Assembly: GCA_963966185.1 (NCBI GenBank)
Contig: CAWZYM010000462.1
Location: 1 to 64,000, forward strand
DNA from: Rhabditoides inermis
Lineage: Eukaryota > Nematoda > Chromadorea > Rhabditida > Rhabditidae
Length of the DNA stretch: 64,000 nt
Direction of reading: 5' to 3'
The notes under the pieces were generated by a model. That model did not search any database. It had not been told where the DNA came from and saw nothing but the letters and a program-made list of their open reading frames with translations. Made by a program: the position numbers and the translations under genes. This document shows, piece by piece, positions 1 through 12,041 of this stretch (its first letter is position 1; each line of letters starts with the position of its first letter).

Positions 1-129
1 GGCTCAGATCCACTTTTTCACCGCACTGCCTTTTTCGCTGTCTGAACAGCGTATAATAATCCTAATATATCCTAACATCGTCTTGTCAATTGTAAAAACA
101 ATTGTATTTACAACGATTCTTGTAAATAC

Positions 130-635
130 AGATGTGGCCAGGCACATGGCCCAATGTTGCCGATGTTGCCATTGTTGCCACTTTTGGCAACATGGCTGTA
201 ACTCAGCTCAAAGTTGAGTAATCGTCTCGTTATTGGGCTCGATTGAAAGCTGATGATGTCATCTACTCGACTGTAATGTCTTTCAAACCGATATCACACT
301 CTCAGGTGGAGTCGAAATCCTCTGATAGACACCCTCATTCGCCACAGTGCGCACAACTTAAATTAGCATAGACGAGAGCGGCGGAGAGGCGCTGATTTGC
401 GCGCAATCAAATGCCAGTGAGCGGTCTAATTGTCACTCTCAGAGGATTTCGACTCCATATGAGAGTGTGATATCGATATGAAAGACATTACAGTCGAGTA
501 GATGACATCATCAGCGTTCAATCGAGCCAATAACGAGACGATTACTCAACTTTGAGCTGAGCTACAGCCATGTTGCCAAAAGTGGCAACAATGGCAACAT
601 AGGCAACATTGGGCCATGTGCCTGGCCACATCTGT
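130..635. mobile_element. Foldback / MITE-like inverted repeat, about 200-bp arms
   Basis: The left arm (about 130-326) and right arm (about 438-635) are near-perfect reverse complements. Both contain the block GATGTGGCCAGGCACATGGC, a run of TTGCCA-type repeats, and GATGACATCATC-like and GAAATCCTCTGA segments. The loop (327-437) is unrelated GC-rich sequence. No ORF or transposase is present, so this is a non-autonomous foldback or MITE. I could not define a target-site duplication because similarity fades gradually at the outer ends. Confidence 0.8.
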
Positions 636-2467
636 ACAACTGTAATTACACGTGTACTTGTGATTCATGTTGCGCGTGCGATTGAATGTTGTTTAAAGCA
701 ACAGTGGCGACTTATTTTCGACTCGGAGTATTATTAAGATCATATTATCCTAACACATTTGCAATTTTTGTGAAAGAACGACGATTCTGCGTAACTTTCG
801 ATTCTGCCACTGCCAAGAATGCAGCTCAAAATTTGAATTTCCCGCCAACGCTTCACTGCAAAAACTGGGGCGGAACATGACCGCAAATAAACAACACCCG
901 GACACTTGCTTCTTGGCTCAGTGCATGTGCGCTGCGTTGTGGCCCCCGATCTTCGCGGTTTCGATTCCGGTCGCCGCCAAATGTTTTGCTCGTGTGAAAA
1001 TGAGGAGTTGTGGCAGGTCGTGGCAGAAATAAGTCGCCAGTGTGCCTTTAAGGAACAGCGGCGACTTAAAGTCCTCTTCAGTTTCCCAGGAGCACAATTT
1101 GTACAAGCATATTGTATACGCTGTGGCAAACAATTAACGAGATTCGGATAATGTTGTATGACTAAGACTTCGATCAAGGATTGCTTTCGTATATTCAAAA
1201 TTGCGCTGCTTGCGCGCGACCGATGCCAAATTGCGTTTGCGCACTAATGGTGCGGAGTTATTTGAACTAGAGAATGGGCGGGAACTTTATTTCTGCAACT
1301 AGCTCTCTTGCTTGAACGTTTATTATCACTCATGTAAGTAAAACATTTGCCGTAGACAGGACTCGATCCTGCGAGTTCAGTGCCATAACAGCGCACACAC
1401 GCATTGAGCCACACAGTAAGTTCAGTGGTTTCATTTAGGAAACTCTATCGATAATTGATATCTGGAGAAGATTCGATCGTTCGCAGGTTTCTGTGTCGCA
1501 CACAGATCCATACACTTCTGAGTAGTTTAACCGATCGTCAATGTAATCTATGCTATTACTGCTGTTGTCGTACAATTCTGCCTGAAAATATCGATTAAAT
1601 CGTTCACATAACGCGAGTAGATAGAAGTTCATGTTCGCAACAAAAACTCTACTTCACCGTGTAGAAGAACATTCCGTCGTTGCAGGCAGCGTTAATGCAA
1701 ATAGGAGTAGGGTGAGAAAATTGTACAGTTTGTAAATTGTAAATTGTACAGAATTTCAATCCTTTGAGTCTCGTGCCGGCATCGAGTATAGATAAAGAAA
1801 CATAGCATGTCAGATGCAAATGCCAAACCATGTTAGCTGTCTGCTGTCCAGAATTCAACTAATCTTGAATGCTCTGGATATGTGGCCCAGCCCCAGAGTT
1901 GAGATGTATCTGCGACCGTAATTCGCGAAACTTCAGGCAATGATATCCTATAATATTATTCTGGGAGATAGTTCGCCAGATTACGGTAGAAAATCGATCT
2001 ACCCTCGAGTCGCATTCGATCTACCTCCTAGTCGTGAGGAGACCCATGCGCGCGCTTTCAAACGATATTATTGATCAAAGAAGCCGGCATGCGAATCAAA
2101 GAGACCGCGCGACACTCGACCATTTGCCCGCGCTGTCTGGCCTCTCTCGCTCAAAACTGAGTTTCGACAACTGACCTCGGCTGGCAATAACAGAAACTAT
2201 CCTTCAGGCGGCGACTATAGTGACTGACAAACTCCCGAACCACTTTACTAAACAAATCGAAAAAAAACTTGAAATGAAATGGAATCAGACATTTCAGTTT
2301 TGTATGTGCTGCACCGCTTACTAGAAGAAGCGATCGTCATGATATATTTTAACGAATTTTCCCCGTTATTCGTTCTCAAAATCTCAGCTCATTTTTGAAC
2401 TGTAGATATAAATAGATTGGATATAGAAAAGATCGAAAGAACGAGAAGAAAAAGGGGAAGAAAAAAT
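636..2467. other. Non-coding stretch
   Basis: No convincing gene is visible. Short ORFs overlap on both strands without splice-site support. The stretch contains one tRNA-like fragment (1351-1416) and purine-rich DNA near 2420-2530. Confidence 0.6.
1351..1416 (-). repeat. tRNA-like (Pol III box A/B) fragment
   Basis: Read on the minus strand there is a box A-like TGGCTCAATGCG (complement of about 1400-1412) and, about 40 nt later, a box B-like GGATCGAGTCC (complement of about 1359-1369). The acceptor stem does not close. This looks like a decayed tRNA or tRNA-derived SINE head rather than a working tRNA gene. Confidence 0.4.
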
Positions 2468-2576
2468 CGCACAAGCAGTCACACCACTGACAAGAACTTT
2501 TGCAGGGGGAGCGAAGAGAACAAAAAAAAAGGAAGTGATAACGAGTTCGCACAAGCAGTCACACCACTGACAAGAA
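2468..2576. repeat. 29-bp direct repeat pair
   Basis: Two copies of a 29-base sequence containing CACAAGCAGTCACACCACTG lie at 2468-2496 and 2548-2576, 80 bp apart. The second copy ends four bases before an ATG at 2581. This is either a local tandem duplication or a repeated upstream element. Confidence 0.7.
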
Positions 2577-2580
2577 GAAT

Positions 2581-2979
2581 ATGAGTTGTACGATCTCGTT
2601 GTACGATCGTTTTGAGCTACATGAAGGTGGTGTGATCATCAATAAGGACGGGATGGTCGTTCTCCGAGAGATCTTCTCGGATGAACAGCATGTACTCCTT
2701 CAGCTGTTGGAGAAGAGTATCCAAAACGAGAAGATCGCCCGCGCGCTCGAGGTGTGGAAGAGCGGGGAGATGAACGACAAGCTGCGAGCCCTCGACCAAA
2801 ACAGGCGCTTGGTGAACAAGCTCCCTGATGGCTTGGGCGGGATCGACAGCGTGAACGCGTGGAGAGTGAATCAGCATTTGAGTGAGAGCTTCCCACAATG
2901 GTCAACAATTGCTGCAGTGAAAAAGAAAAGCGGCGATGGCATGAATGGCTTCTTGTACTGTGGTTCGCGAAGTAGGTAG
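2581..2979 (+). CDS. Possible 132-residue ORF, unknown
   Basis: This is an uninterrupted ATG-to-stop reading frame of 132 codons. Its translation has ordinary protein-like composition: a charged, helix-prone segment at about residues 35-75 with many Glu, Lys and Leu, and a basic C-terminus. I do not recognise a domain. No splice sites are needed, but the last 15 codons could be read-through of a donor. An overlapping minus-strand ORF (2617-2898) covers the same DNA, so strand choice is not secure. Support is only length, composition and an ATG right after a duplicated 29-bp block; it may be a chance ORF or a fragment of a mobile element. Confidence 0.3.
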   Translation: MSCTISLYDRFELHEGGVIINKDGMVVLREIFSDEQHVLLQLLEKSIQNEKIARALEVWKSGEMNDKLRALDQNRRLVNKLPDGLGGIDSVNAWRVNQHLSESFPQWSTIAAVKKKSGDGMNGFLYCGSRSR

Positions 2980-3200
2980 TCTCATCCGCCAGGTTCTCTC
3001 GGTGATGTGTTGCCTGCTCACCCACTCACTGGTCGTAGCCCTTGCTGCGCTTGTCGAGCAGGTAGTGGAGCTGAACTCATTGATAATATTCCTCTCCTAG
3101 AGGAAGACGTGATAAAGGAGCGAGAGCAGAAACAAAACCATCATCGCAAGAACCTCTCCAATATAGAACCTCTCCAATGTAGAACGCAAGAACCTCTCCA

Positions 3201-3952
3201 ATTTTCGCGCGAGATGAGTAAGTGAATGATTACTGTTTTTCAAATGTTAAGGAGGAGAGCAAGGAGGGATAATATTTTTATTTTTATCTCTATTTATCTT
3301 CATTTATCTTTCATTTACATTCATTTCATTATCTTCATTTATCTTTATTTTTCTTTATTTTAAAAGGAGGGATAAGGAAAAGAATTGTTTTGACGTTTTG
3401 TTTTAATTTATATAATATTTTTTGATCATACTAATGAAAACATATTTAAAAAATTGAGAAGGAATAAACAAAAAAGTTAAACTTGTGAACAGGTGAGAAA
3501 TATAATGAAGTTGTGCGTCCACATGTGAAATCTCATCAACACGAAATAATGCACAATGTGTAAGGTCGGGGTGTAAACTCTGTCCGGGATAGGGACGCTC
3601 GTCAATAATGGAGCCACACACCGATCGTCTGCCATTAAAAAGCGGACACTGCACTGGCCTTTGAAAAACGTACTAAAATAATACAACTTTTTTTCGCGCG
3701 AGATAAGTAAGTGAATGATTTTTGTTTTTCAAATGTTAAGTGATGATAAAATACCTAAAAATACTGCCGAGGGATTATGTGCATAACTTTTTGATAAAAT
3801 GTTTTATTCGTGATGTCGTTGATATGCCGTATAAGGCAATTAATCGAAAATCTAACGTACAGGAACCCTCCGCAAAAAATCGTTATCAATTATCAGAATG
3901 TTAAAATGAACAAAAGAAATTACTTATCTGTACTTATCTCGCGCAAAAGAAA
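3201..3952. repeat. Repeat with inverted termini (MITE-like), partial copy nearby
   Basis: A block starting TTCGCGCGAGATRAGTAAGT occurs at about 3203-3250 and again at about 3689-3739, followed each time by TGTTTTTCAAATGTTAA. An inverted version (complement of GCGCGAGATAAGTACAG) lies at about 3925-3952. The unit 3689-3952 therefore has roughly 50-bp imperfect inverted termini and looks like a short MITE. The 3203 copy is a solo end. Confidence 0.45.
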
Positions 3953-4030
3953 ATACGTCGCGCGCGATGCGGTCGCGTCGCACAGTGCAGCCTCAATCCT
4001 CCACAAGGCGTGATCATGTACTCTCAGCAT

Positions 4031-4135
4031 GCCGGGCGCATAGCTCAAAAGGGAGAGCTGGCGTGTGTGGCCGCTGTGGTGTACTGGATAGCGATGCAGG
4101 TTAGTGCATTCATGAACGTGGTTCAATCTTTGTGA
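4031..4135 (+). repeat. tRNA-like fragment
   Basis: Box A-like TAGCTCAAAAGG is followed about 70 nt later by box B-like GGTTCAATCTT. The spacing is longer than in most tRNAs and stems are imperfect, so this is read as a tRNA-derived repeat. Confidence 0.3.
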
Positions 4136-4886
4136 AGGGAACTTCTTTTGCAAAATTAGAATATGTATTTTGAATGAATTTATGACTATCAGCGCTTATG
4201 GAATTGATAACACGTCTGTGTTAAACATGTTTCACTAAATTGGAAGCTGTGATACCGATTCTCAAAGAAATATGTTCTCAGAGGCAGCATGTGCAGATAT
4301 GAAGGTAATTTATGCGATGAACTTCGTAATGATTCTTTGTGAAAATGTTTAGTTCTGATTAGAAACGTCATTAAAAGCTAAAAGCATCAGTATATTGTTA
4401 CTTATTAATTATTTAATAACAACGTTCAAATTGTGCACAGTTTGCCATAAGCTCCGCCCCCAACACGATCTGTCCAACGGCTGGCCGGTGTGTGAAATCA
4501 GTTTTGCATTTCCTTTTAAAAAGTTTTGTGTATGAATGCTGTGTCAGTCATTCTACCCTGTTACCTTACTACTTTCGTGTGCGCGTACGTGTAAAAGTGT
4601 ATTTTATGCTATACCATCTTTATCCGTAAATTACTTACCACTTACCTAGATGGATAGTTATTCAAGCGCTGAAAAGTATTTGAACTCCTGCTAAGGTTAG
4701 TACTTAGGAATGTTTACATCTATAAGTCATTCAAGTTGTGATTTGTATTCCGTATTATCTTGATTATGACATGTTTTTGATTATGACATGGAAATTGGTG
4801 AGTGTAGACATTATTGTGCTTTTCTTGTCTATTTTATACAATGACGTTTTTCGATACGACCAGCATCACGTACACTGTTGTTTCAG

Positions 4887-5735
4887 GGCGACTAAACAAG
4901 TGCATCCCAATGAGCTCTGTCGGCACTTCGGGCACAAAGACTGTCACAACAACCCGCAGATGCACACACACTTGCCACACTGTTGGTGGTCCAGGCCGGA
5001 CGGGGCAAGTTGCTGGACTCGGCAAGGACGGCGAGGTGAGTGTGATTGTGTTTTGTTTATGAAAAAGTATTACTGGCTGTTTCTTTGAGACTGCTCGCAG
5101 CCGCAGAACGCCACGGTCTGCTCCTGGAAGTGGACAAGACTCCCTCCGGTTCCGTGATCAAGTCCTCGAGGCGCTCTGAGGTGTCGGTTGAGGTATGCGT
5201 TTGTTACATCTAGTGTTATAGTTAGTTTCTTTCATTCGTTTCGTTTTACTTGTTACTTGTGATCATATATATTTCTTGCAGGGAGTCTCCGAAAACCTTC
5301 GGGCTTCTGATCGCGCCGAAGTCGAGGAGCTGCGCGGTCAGCTGGAGCGCGCGCAGATGCAGAGGAAGGCTGCGATGGAGGCGTACACGCCGGTGTTTGA
5401 GCTGAAGCAGGAGGTTGGTTCGGTTCTCACAAGACACAATGGGATGTTGATGTTGACGTCTAAGATGAATTCGTATTTCAGAATAAGCTGATGCAGCAAA
5501 AGCTGGACAGCGCGCATGCCAGGCTGCGCATTCAACAGCGAGTTTCTCGGGAGGCACGGCTCAAGAACAAGGCCATCAGCAAGCGACTGACCGAGGAGCG
5601 TCTGCTGCGAGCGGTGGATCAGTCGACGGTGAGTGGTTGGTGGCGGTATGATAAAGAGATGCTGATTATTATGCGAAGATCGCTGTGCTGACCCCGCAGC
5701 CCTCTGTGCGTCGTGGACGAGGAGGCCGTTACTGA
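4887..5735 (+). CDS. Small coiled-coil protein, unknown family
   Basis: Five exons are proposed: 4887-5035, 5101-5192, 5282-5413, 5482-5628 and 5700-5735 (TGA). The last four join cleanly in one frame with GT/AG sites. They encode about 130 residues rich in Arg, Glu, Leu and Ala in heptad-like order (for example EVEELRGQLERAQMQRKAAM and LTEERLLRAVDQST), ending in the basic tail RRGRGGRY. A coiled-coil, probably intracellular, protein is the safe call; I do not recognise a family. The first exon is a problem. Its protein-like frame (start MSSVGTSGTKTVTTT at 4910) ends in phase 0, while exon 2 needs one carried base, which fits only the less plausible H/C/W-rich frame. An extra exon, another acceptor or a sequence error is possible. 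AATAAA lies at 5895-5900. Confidence 0.6.
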
Positions 5736-5894
5736 GGAAGGGGAGGGAGGGGGGGGCGGTGTGGGGATGTGTATGTATGTATGTGTGTGTGTGGAGAGAG
5801 GGAGGAGGACGGCGGTACGCATAGAGCCGGCAGGGTGCCGCGGCTACCCCCATATAACATTTGAATTGTTTGTTTTCTTTGTTTGTATCTGTCT

Positions 5895-5900
5895 AATAAA
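5895..5900 (+). terminator. Poly(A) signal AATAAA
   Basis: Canonical AATAAA 160 bp after the coiled-coil gene stop codon, in AT-rich sequence. Confidence 0.6.
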
Positions 5901-6675
5901 TATACATTTTGAACAGTTTCGGGTTGTTATGTGAGAGAAACGGTATCGGAAGAGGCGGTGCCCATCATGAAAAAGTGTCTTGTGGAACAGAGTCAGTTTC
6001 TCGTCTTACGTTTCCATCATCCGATCTGACAAGTGATTTACGAATGTATCTTGAAATCGGAACCAGATGAGAGAAGGAGTAGATTAACCGGTAGACTATT
6101 TGTTATAATGGTCTCGGTTCACACATTCAAACATCAATCAACACGCATTCGAAAGTTCATCAAATAACACTTATGTTACCCGAAAGCAACAAAAATGAAT
6201 CGCATGGGTATGCAAAATGTATAGTCTCTTTGGAAGTCTGACTGAAGGTAAAGAAGTGCGTGTGTGTGTCACATCTCACGAGTCGAAATACTCGGGCACT
6301 CTCTTCCGAAAGCGCAGATCCGTCTCGAATGAAACGTATATAAAACGTATAAGACAAGTGCAACGTACGGCTCGGATGGGTGCGGCGACTGTGGTGTGCA
6401 TGGTGTGTATGTGAGTGGCGACTAGGAGGGAAATGCCCAGTCCAGGAGACACGAAGAGAGCGAGCTGAATGGAGAGGGATGAGAGTGACGGGATGCGAGT
6501 GTACTTACATCACTGCTCTCTCCTCGCACCACACTCATCTCCACTGGAGACACAACGTCCATGGAGCAAGAACCGGCAACACGCTGCTCTGACACAACAC
6601 ACACCAGCTGAAAGCATATGCGATTCAGGCGAAGACATTCTTACCTACAGAACATCTCCTTTCTCTTCCCCTCAC
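5901..6675. other. Intergenic, nothing recognised
   Basis: Only short overlapping ORFs without splice support are seen. A minus-strand AATAAA (complement of 6676-6681) closes the stretch and suggests a converging minus-strand gene. Confidence 0.5.
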
Positions 6676-6893
6676 TTTATTCCTCTTTCTTTCTCCCCTA
6701 TATCTGACTCTGTTTACAAATCACAAAATCACAAGTCATTATTATAATCAACATACGAGAAGAGAAGTCCAATCATCGTACAGTTATAATTATCTTCTTC
6801 ACATGAAACGTATACAAATAATCCCCCCTCTACATGTCAACTGTGAACACCAGGGTGAGAGAAAGTCAGAGTGCGTGGCCATCTCTCCTTGTC

Positions 6894-7042
6894 TCAACCA
6901 CATTCCCTCCACTCGATCCCCTCACCTTGTCCGTCTTGTGCGCAGCCTTGTCTCCTCACGGTCTCTTCAGCAGACTGGTTCATCTTCTTGGCCACGCCCA
7001 CCTCACCTGTCTCGGCAGCAGCGTGACATGCCAGACCACAAC
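6894..7042 (-). CDS. Possible 3-prime-terminal exon, unknown protein
   Basis: On the minus strand a TTGCAG acceptor (complement of 7043-7048) opens a 49-codon frame ending in TGA at 6894-6896. The translation (for example AAAETGEVGVAKKMNQSAEE) has natural composition, and a minus-strand AATAAA follows at 6676-6681. Upstream exons were not resolved. A minus-strand ORF at 7086-7349 (87 codons) may belong to the same locus, but the junction is unclear. An internal GTGAGG could also act as a donor. No family is recognised. Confidence 0.35.
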
Positions 7043-7744
7043 CTGCAATAATGGGTTACATACAAGGAAGCGTTGGTGAACCGTTTTATTTGATTTGATC
7101 GTTGATAATGTGAACAGTTTCAGCCATTGTATGAAGAGAGGTCCATTGTATGAAGAGAGGTTCCTTTTCAGTTGCCTTCCCGATGTGATCTGAGTCGACG
7201 GCAATGAGCAATGACCCGCGAGAGGTGAGCGGGGCACTGTCCCGAACCAGCATCCCCTTTTCCCTAGTAGCTTCGATGGTCCTACGAATCACTTTAGAAC
7301 GACCACATTTTATATTTTGAAATGGTGGCATATCAGTGAACGTAAACATAAAAGGTGGGGGTGGGTAAAGTTTTGCACAAAAAGCATCTTAGAACCTCCC
7401 TTAGTATGCAAAGGACTATGCTACTGCTCATGATTCTATTGAACACTGGTCGCTGCGTATGCGAAAGTACTGCTGCCTATGTTTGTCTGATAGTAAGTGC
7501 TATGGGAATGGACACTGATATTCGATAGCACTGCTATGTGCGTCTGCCTGTGACTGTCGCGGGCGCATCGGCGACGGTTGGAGAATAACAAACGAGACGT
7601 GAGTGTATTTAAAGTAATTTATGAATATTGATAAACGCTAACGAATACAAAAGAAGTTATGTGGTGATCAAGTGAGCCGCTCAGAATCGCAGATTCCTCC
7701 GACCGACACACATCTGTGCCGTACTTGGACTTGGAGGGAGACAC

Positions 7745-8088
7745 TTGTGGAAACAGCGGCGACAGACAGCTACGGGAGAGCTTCGATCGAGCATCGCCGA
7801 CCTGGCGCCCACTGACGATTCGCAATGCTGGCTTCCAGAACACGAGCCAACCGCAGGTCTTTTACAACGTGACGCGCATGCAAACTTTCAACCGACCGAC
7901 GTCGACCGCTCCGATCTCGCCTACCTGCGCATGCCGCACAAAAACCAAACATTCTCGCGTAGGTTTAGCTCGGCGAATCGATCTATCAGTTGTTGCTCTG
8001 TTCACTGCATCTTTCAGGCTGCGCGGTGCGACCCGATTTGCCCAAAGCGGTCCTTGTATGCGTTAAAAAAGACGTGTTACCTATATAG
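7745..8088 (+). CDS. Possible two-exon gene end, unknown protein
   Basis: Exon 1 ends at 7958 at a GTAGGT donor. After a 59-bp intron with a TTTCAG acceptor, exon 2 (8018-8088) continues the frame to a TAG. The spliced frame reads about 95 residues, including ELRSSIADLAPTDDSQ and PDLPKAVLVCVKKDVLPI. The true start is unknown: 7745 is only the upstream limit of the open frame and not an ATG, so an earlier exon is likely. No domain is recognised. Support is composition, frame continuity over a typical short intron, and a real stop. Confidence 0.35.
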
Positions 8089-8211
8089 GAATTTGTTCTT
8101 CTGATTGTAATGAACAGCTTCTAGTAAATGGTAAATCCAGGGACTCGTTTTTTCATAACATCGTCTGCTACCGTAAATCTCCTGAGCAAACTTGTGTATC
8201 CTCTCCGTTGG

Positions 8212-8286
<75 letters not shown>

Positions 8287-8527
8287 TTGATCCAGACTCT
8301 GTGAATTTGGGTAACTCGACACTCTTCTCCATTATATTCGCAGTTGATTGATGAAGACGGATCACCCTATTGACTGCGCCAAAAGACACTGTCATGTAAC
8401 CCGATACTCACAGCCAACGCCGAAACCATTGACGCAAGTCAAGTACTGATAGCATCTCTCTCATCGTCCACTACGATATTTCAGATGTTCACACAAAGAG
8501 TGTGAGTCACCCCACTCAGCTGAGCAC

Positions 8528-8576
<49 letters not shown>

Positions 8577-8739
8577 TGGGCCGGTCCCCCTTGATTTGCG
8601 TACTCCAATATCGCCGACAGTTGTCGCGTATGTGCGAGTGCGGGAGATGGCGAGTAGAGATAAGACCTGCGATTTAATCCCCTTCCACTCGAAGGCACTT
8701 CATCACTCACCTGTGTGGAATTCCTCACCCTCTCTCCCT

Positions 8740-8778
<39 letters not shown>

Positions 8779-8992
8779 GTGTATCAACATAAAGGACAGG
8801 TTCCCCACCTGCTCACCTGTTGATTAGCAATCACAATCACTCACTCCTCTTGTCCCACCAATCCCCCCAGGCTACTCTTCATTTCCCCGTCAGTTGCAAA
8901 CGTGAAATCTCGGATCAATTCGAAACTCCGTGAACCCAGATGCTAACAGATGCGTTGAGGCGTTGACCACTTGTTGTTCTCACTATCCAATG

Positions 8993-9032
<40 letters not shown>

Positions 9033-9813
9033 GCATTTCCTCCTTCCCTCCTCTCTGCCATAGAATCATAGAATCACAAATTCGCGGCAGTGACCATTGT
9101 GTGTCATACGATTACTGTAATGTTGTCTCCGCGCGACCGACCTTGTACTTTACTGTAACATTACTGTAATGTTTCCAGGGAGAGAGAGAATGAAGCTGGC
9201 CCTTCGCCCGGCGCGCTTGCGACTCTCGCAGTGGTCGGATCTGCTGAAAGAAAAGGTGACGTCACTATCCCCCACCCTCCCACTCACTCAACACGCGAAA
9301 ACAACGGCACCATCTCTTGTCACTCGCTATATTGATTCACCATTACCGGTCCCGTGTGACCTTTTCTCTAATGGGTGTACTCAAACACTCATCCCTTTCC
9401 ATTCTCTCGCCTCTCGCATCAATCCCAATAACTCTGCCCTCCCTTTTCCGTACTAGAGTAATCGATGTTGACAGCTTTGCGGGAGCGAAATGTTGTTGTG
9501 TTGTGTGTATGCGCCGCTTCCTTCTATTCACTTCGCATACACATTCCTTCCTCTCTTTTCCTATTTCACCCGCGAGACGAGATAAGATCCACTCAGAGTG
9601 TCTACGCTGTCCCGAAGACAAGCGAGTAAACACCTCTTTTTTCCATCTTCGCGCGAACTGGGTGTTTTCGATATCATCTCTTCGGCAGTTCACTTTATGC
9701 ACGCCGCGACCGCCCAGCCAGATGAATTTTAAATGATTCTTACATCTTCACTGAATTTATGCCGATTTTGCGGCCTTGGCGCACTCGCGTTTTTCAGCTC
9801 GTTTGTTTGATTG

Positions 9814-9864
<51 letters not shown>

Positions 9865-10127
9865 CGCAGTGGTGACTTCAAACGCGTTGTTTCACTAGTC
9901 TAGTGTGTGGCGTTTCTCTCACGATCGATTGATTATCCCTCCTCATCAAAAAAGAGAGTATGTGGATACTACCTAACAACTCAAAACTCACTCTCTCATT
10001 TCGCGCGCGTGTCAGCGCAGTAGTCTGCTCTCCTTCTTTTTCTGACTTGTCTTTATCGTATGCATTCATTCTTTACTCATATTGCTGTTAATACTAATTT
10101 GCATATTCATATTCATCTTCGTTTCAG
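8089..10127. other. Microsatellite-rich intergenic DNA upstream of CHMP4
   Basis: Contains (CT)n at about 8221-8282, (GA)n at 8530-8576, (CT)n at 8741-8774, 8995-9029 and 9814-9861. ORFs here are mostly dipeptide repeats from these tracts. The last 270 bp precede the CHMP4 start, which sits directly after a TTTCAG acceptor. CHMP4 therefore has either a 5-prime UTR intron or a trans-splice site here. Confidence 0.6.
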
Positions 10128-10199
10128 ATGTCGCTGTTCGGAAAGCTGTTCAAGAACCGCAAGCGCAAGAGCGACAAAATCTCCTCGGAAGAGGGTGAG

Positions 10200-10230
<31 letters not shown>

Positions 10231-11175
10231 AGAGAGAAGACAGTATGTAGGGATTATTAATCTTTTCTCCTTTTCTGTTACAATTGGCGCATTTTCTCAG
10301 ATATCGCACCAAACATGTATAACGAATAGCAAAGCGAATCGATCGAAATCAGAATGAAATGCAAATGAATCAATAAATTGTGTTCATTTCAGCGATCAAC
10401 AACCTGCGCGATATGGAGGCGATGCTCATCAAGAAGCAGGAGCACTTCGAGCAGAAGATCGACACGGTACGTATTTCCCTCTCTCTCTGCCACCCTCTCT
10501 CTCCCTTCTGTTCTTCTCTGGCCAAGGAGATAGTGGTACTGACAGCTGGATACTCACATCAGTCTCTCGCAGGAAGTCGCCCTGGCGAAGAAGCACGGTC
10601 AGAAGAACCAGCGCGCCGCCCTGTCCGCCCTGCGAAGGAAGAAGCACTACGAGAGCGAGCTGGCACGCATCGACGGCGTGCGTTTACTACCTTTACTATT
10701 TCTCATTATTGATCTTTCTTGCACTCTTTTTTTGTCTGATTGATTGATTCTGAAAGGAGTAATTAACGTTAGAAGATGGAGAACTCTGCTTCTTTAGACT
10801 AGCAAATGACTCTCATTTCCCTAAAAAGAGACCGCCAAGCGCGCGAGTTACGCGGTCGAATGGGATAACGGGCTATTGATGCCTCAAATGCTATCTGGTA
10901 AACATTCGGCGAAATGTCTGCCGTACGATGAACGGGGGGATGCACTATAATCATGCTTGCTGTCTCCTACTCCTGACGATTCTTTCGGAAAAGCGTGTGA
11001 ATTGAGTTCAGTCGTTCTCAGCCACACTCGCATTGCAGGTGCTGGCGAAGCTGGAGGGTCAGCGACAGGCGCTGGAAGACGCGGGCACCAATGTGGAGGT
11101 GCTCAACGTGCTCGGGGAGGCCGGCAAGGCACTCAAGAAGGCCAACATGGACATGGACATCGACAAGGTCGGTGG

Positions 11176-11208
<33 letters not shown>

Positions 11209-11869
11209 CTCTCTCTCTCTCTCTCTCTCTTATTCACATCTTCTTTCTCCGTTTCATACAGTGCTAATAATTTGATCAATCGATAAATCAATCAATCAAT
11301 CAATACTCCCCTGCAGGTCTCGGACCTGATGGACTCTATCGCGGAGGAGCTGCAGACGTCGAACGAGTTCCAGTCTGCCATCTCCCGTCCCATCGCAGAC
11401 ACTGCCGACGAAGACGACCTACTCAAGGAGCTGGAGCAGCTGCAGGAGGTGCGTTTACCTGTTTGTTTACATGTTTGTTTATTCACCGAGCAGAAATCCC
11501 TGCCTTTTTTCCCATGGTCAGAGACGCGGAAAGAGTACTATAAAAGCTAGAGGGGACTTTTCCCTCCGTGTGAGCGTTTCGATACCTTTCCTTCTACTTG
11601 TTTACTTGTTTACCTTACCTGTCCACTCCAGGAGCACGCGGCCATCCCCGCAGCCACCCTGCCGGCGGCTCTCCCGGATGTGCCGGCTGGCCCCATCACT
11701 CGCGCGCGCGCCTCTCGGGACAAGCTACGCAAGCAGGTACGTTTCACTGAGATACGTTTAGATACGTTTCACTCCTTAGATAAGTTTCAGCCCCTTTCGA
11801 TACGTTTCATCCTTACGTTTTCAGGACAGCGAAATGGACGCTCTCGAGGCGTGGGCGGCCGCCAACTGA
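10128..11869 (+). CDS. CHMP4: Charged multivesicular body protein 4 (ESCRT-III, Snf7 family)
   Basis: Seven exons: 10128-10194, 10393-10466, 10573-10677, 11039-11167, 11317-11448, 11632-11736 and 11825-11869. They give 218 residues, matching the usual CHMP4/Snf7 length. The N-terminus MSLFGKLFKNRK is the basic membrane-binding start. The core includes DMEAMLIKKQEHFEQKI and RAALSALRRKKHYESELARI, followed by the conserved MDMDIDKVSDLMDSI helix. An acidic region (DTADEDDLLKELEQL) precedes the C-terminal DSEMDALEAWAAN, which corresponds to the ALIX/Bro1-binding helix of the family. CHMP4 polymerises on endosomal, plasma and nuclear membranes to drive scission. All exon phases close. ATG lies directly after TTTCAG, consistent with trans-splicing or a 5-prime UTR intron. 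Introns 1 and 4 carry GA/CT microsatellites close to the donor; intron 3 holds a dispersed repeat (10798-10951). Confidence 0.96.
10798..10951. repeat. Dispersed repeat D, copy 1 (inside CHMP4 intron 3)
   Basis: Shares an ordered series of blocks with 49298-49459: GCAAATGACYCTCATTTCCC, CCAAGCGCGCGA, GCGGTCGAATGG, and GAACSGGGGGATRC near the end. The copies are clearly diverged. No coding potential. Confidence 0.65.
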
Positions 11870-12041
11870 TCTTCCCTCCTTCTCTCTCAAACTACAGTAA
11901 TAACCCATACCGTAATCACTCACTCCAGTCTCCCCAGGAGACTCTTCGTTCCTATTCACCCTATGGGTATGTGTGCTACAACTAGACTCTCTATCAGGTG
12001 GCAGAGATTACTATATTGTGTGTATCTTGTATAATACGGAT

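Noticed and set aside
7086..7349. 87-codon minus-strand ORF
   Set aside because: Possible coding sequence, but it contains an 18-bp local duplication and no clear junction to the exon at 6894-7042; kept only as a possibility there.
8168..8823. ORFs made of Arg-Glu or Ser-Leu dipeptides here and at 22409-22834, 48538-48789 and 24595-24855
   Set aside because: Microsatellite translations.
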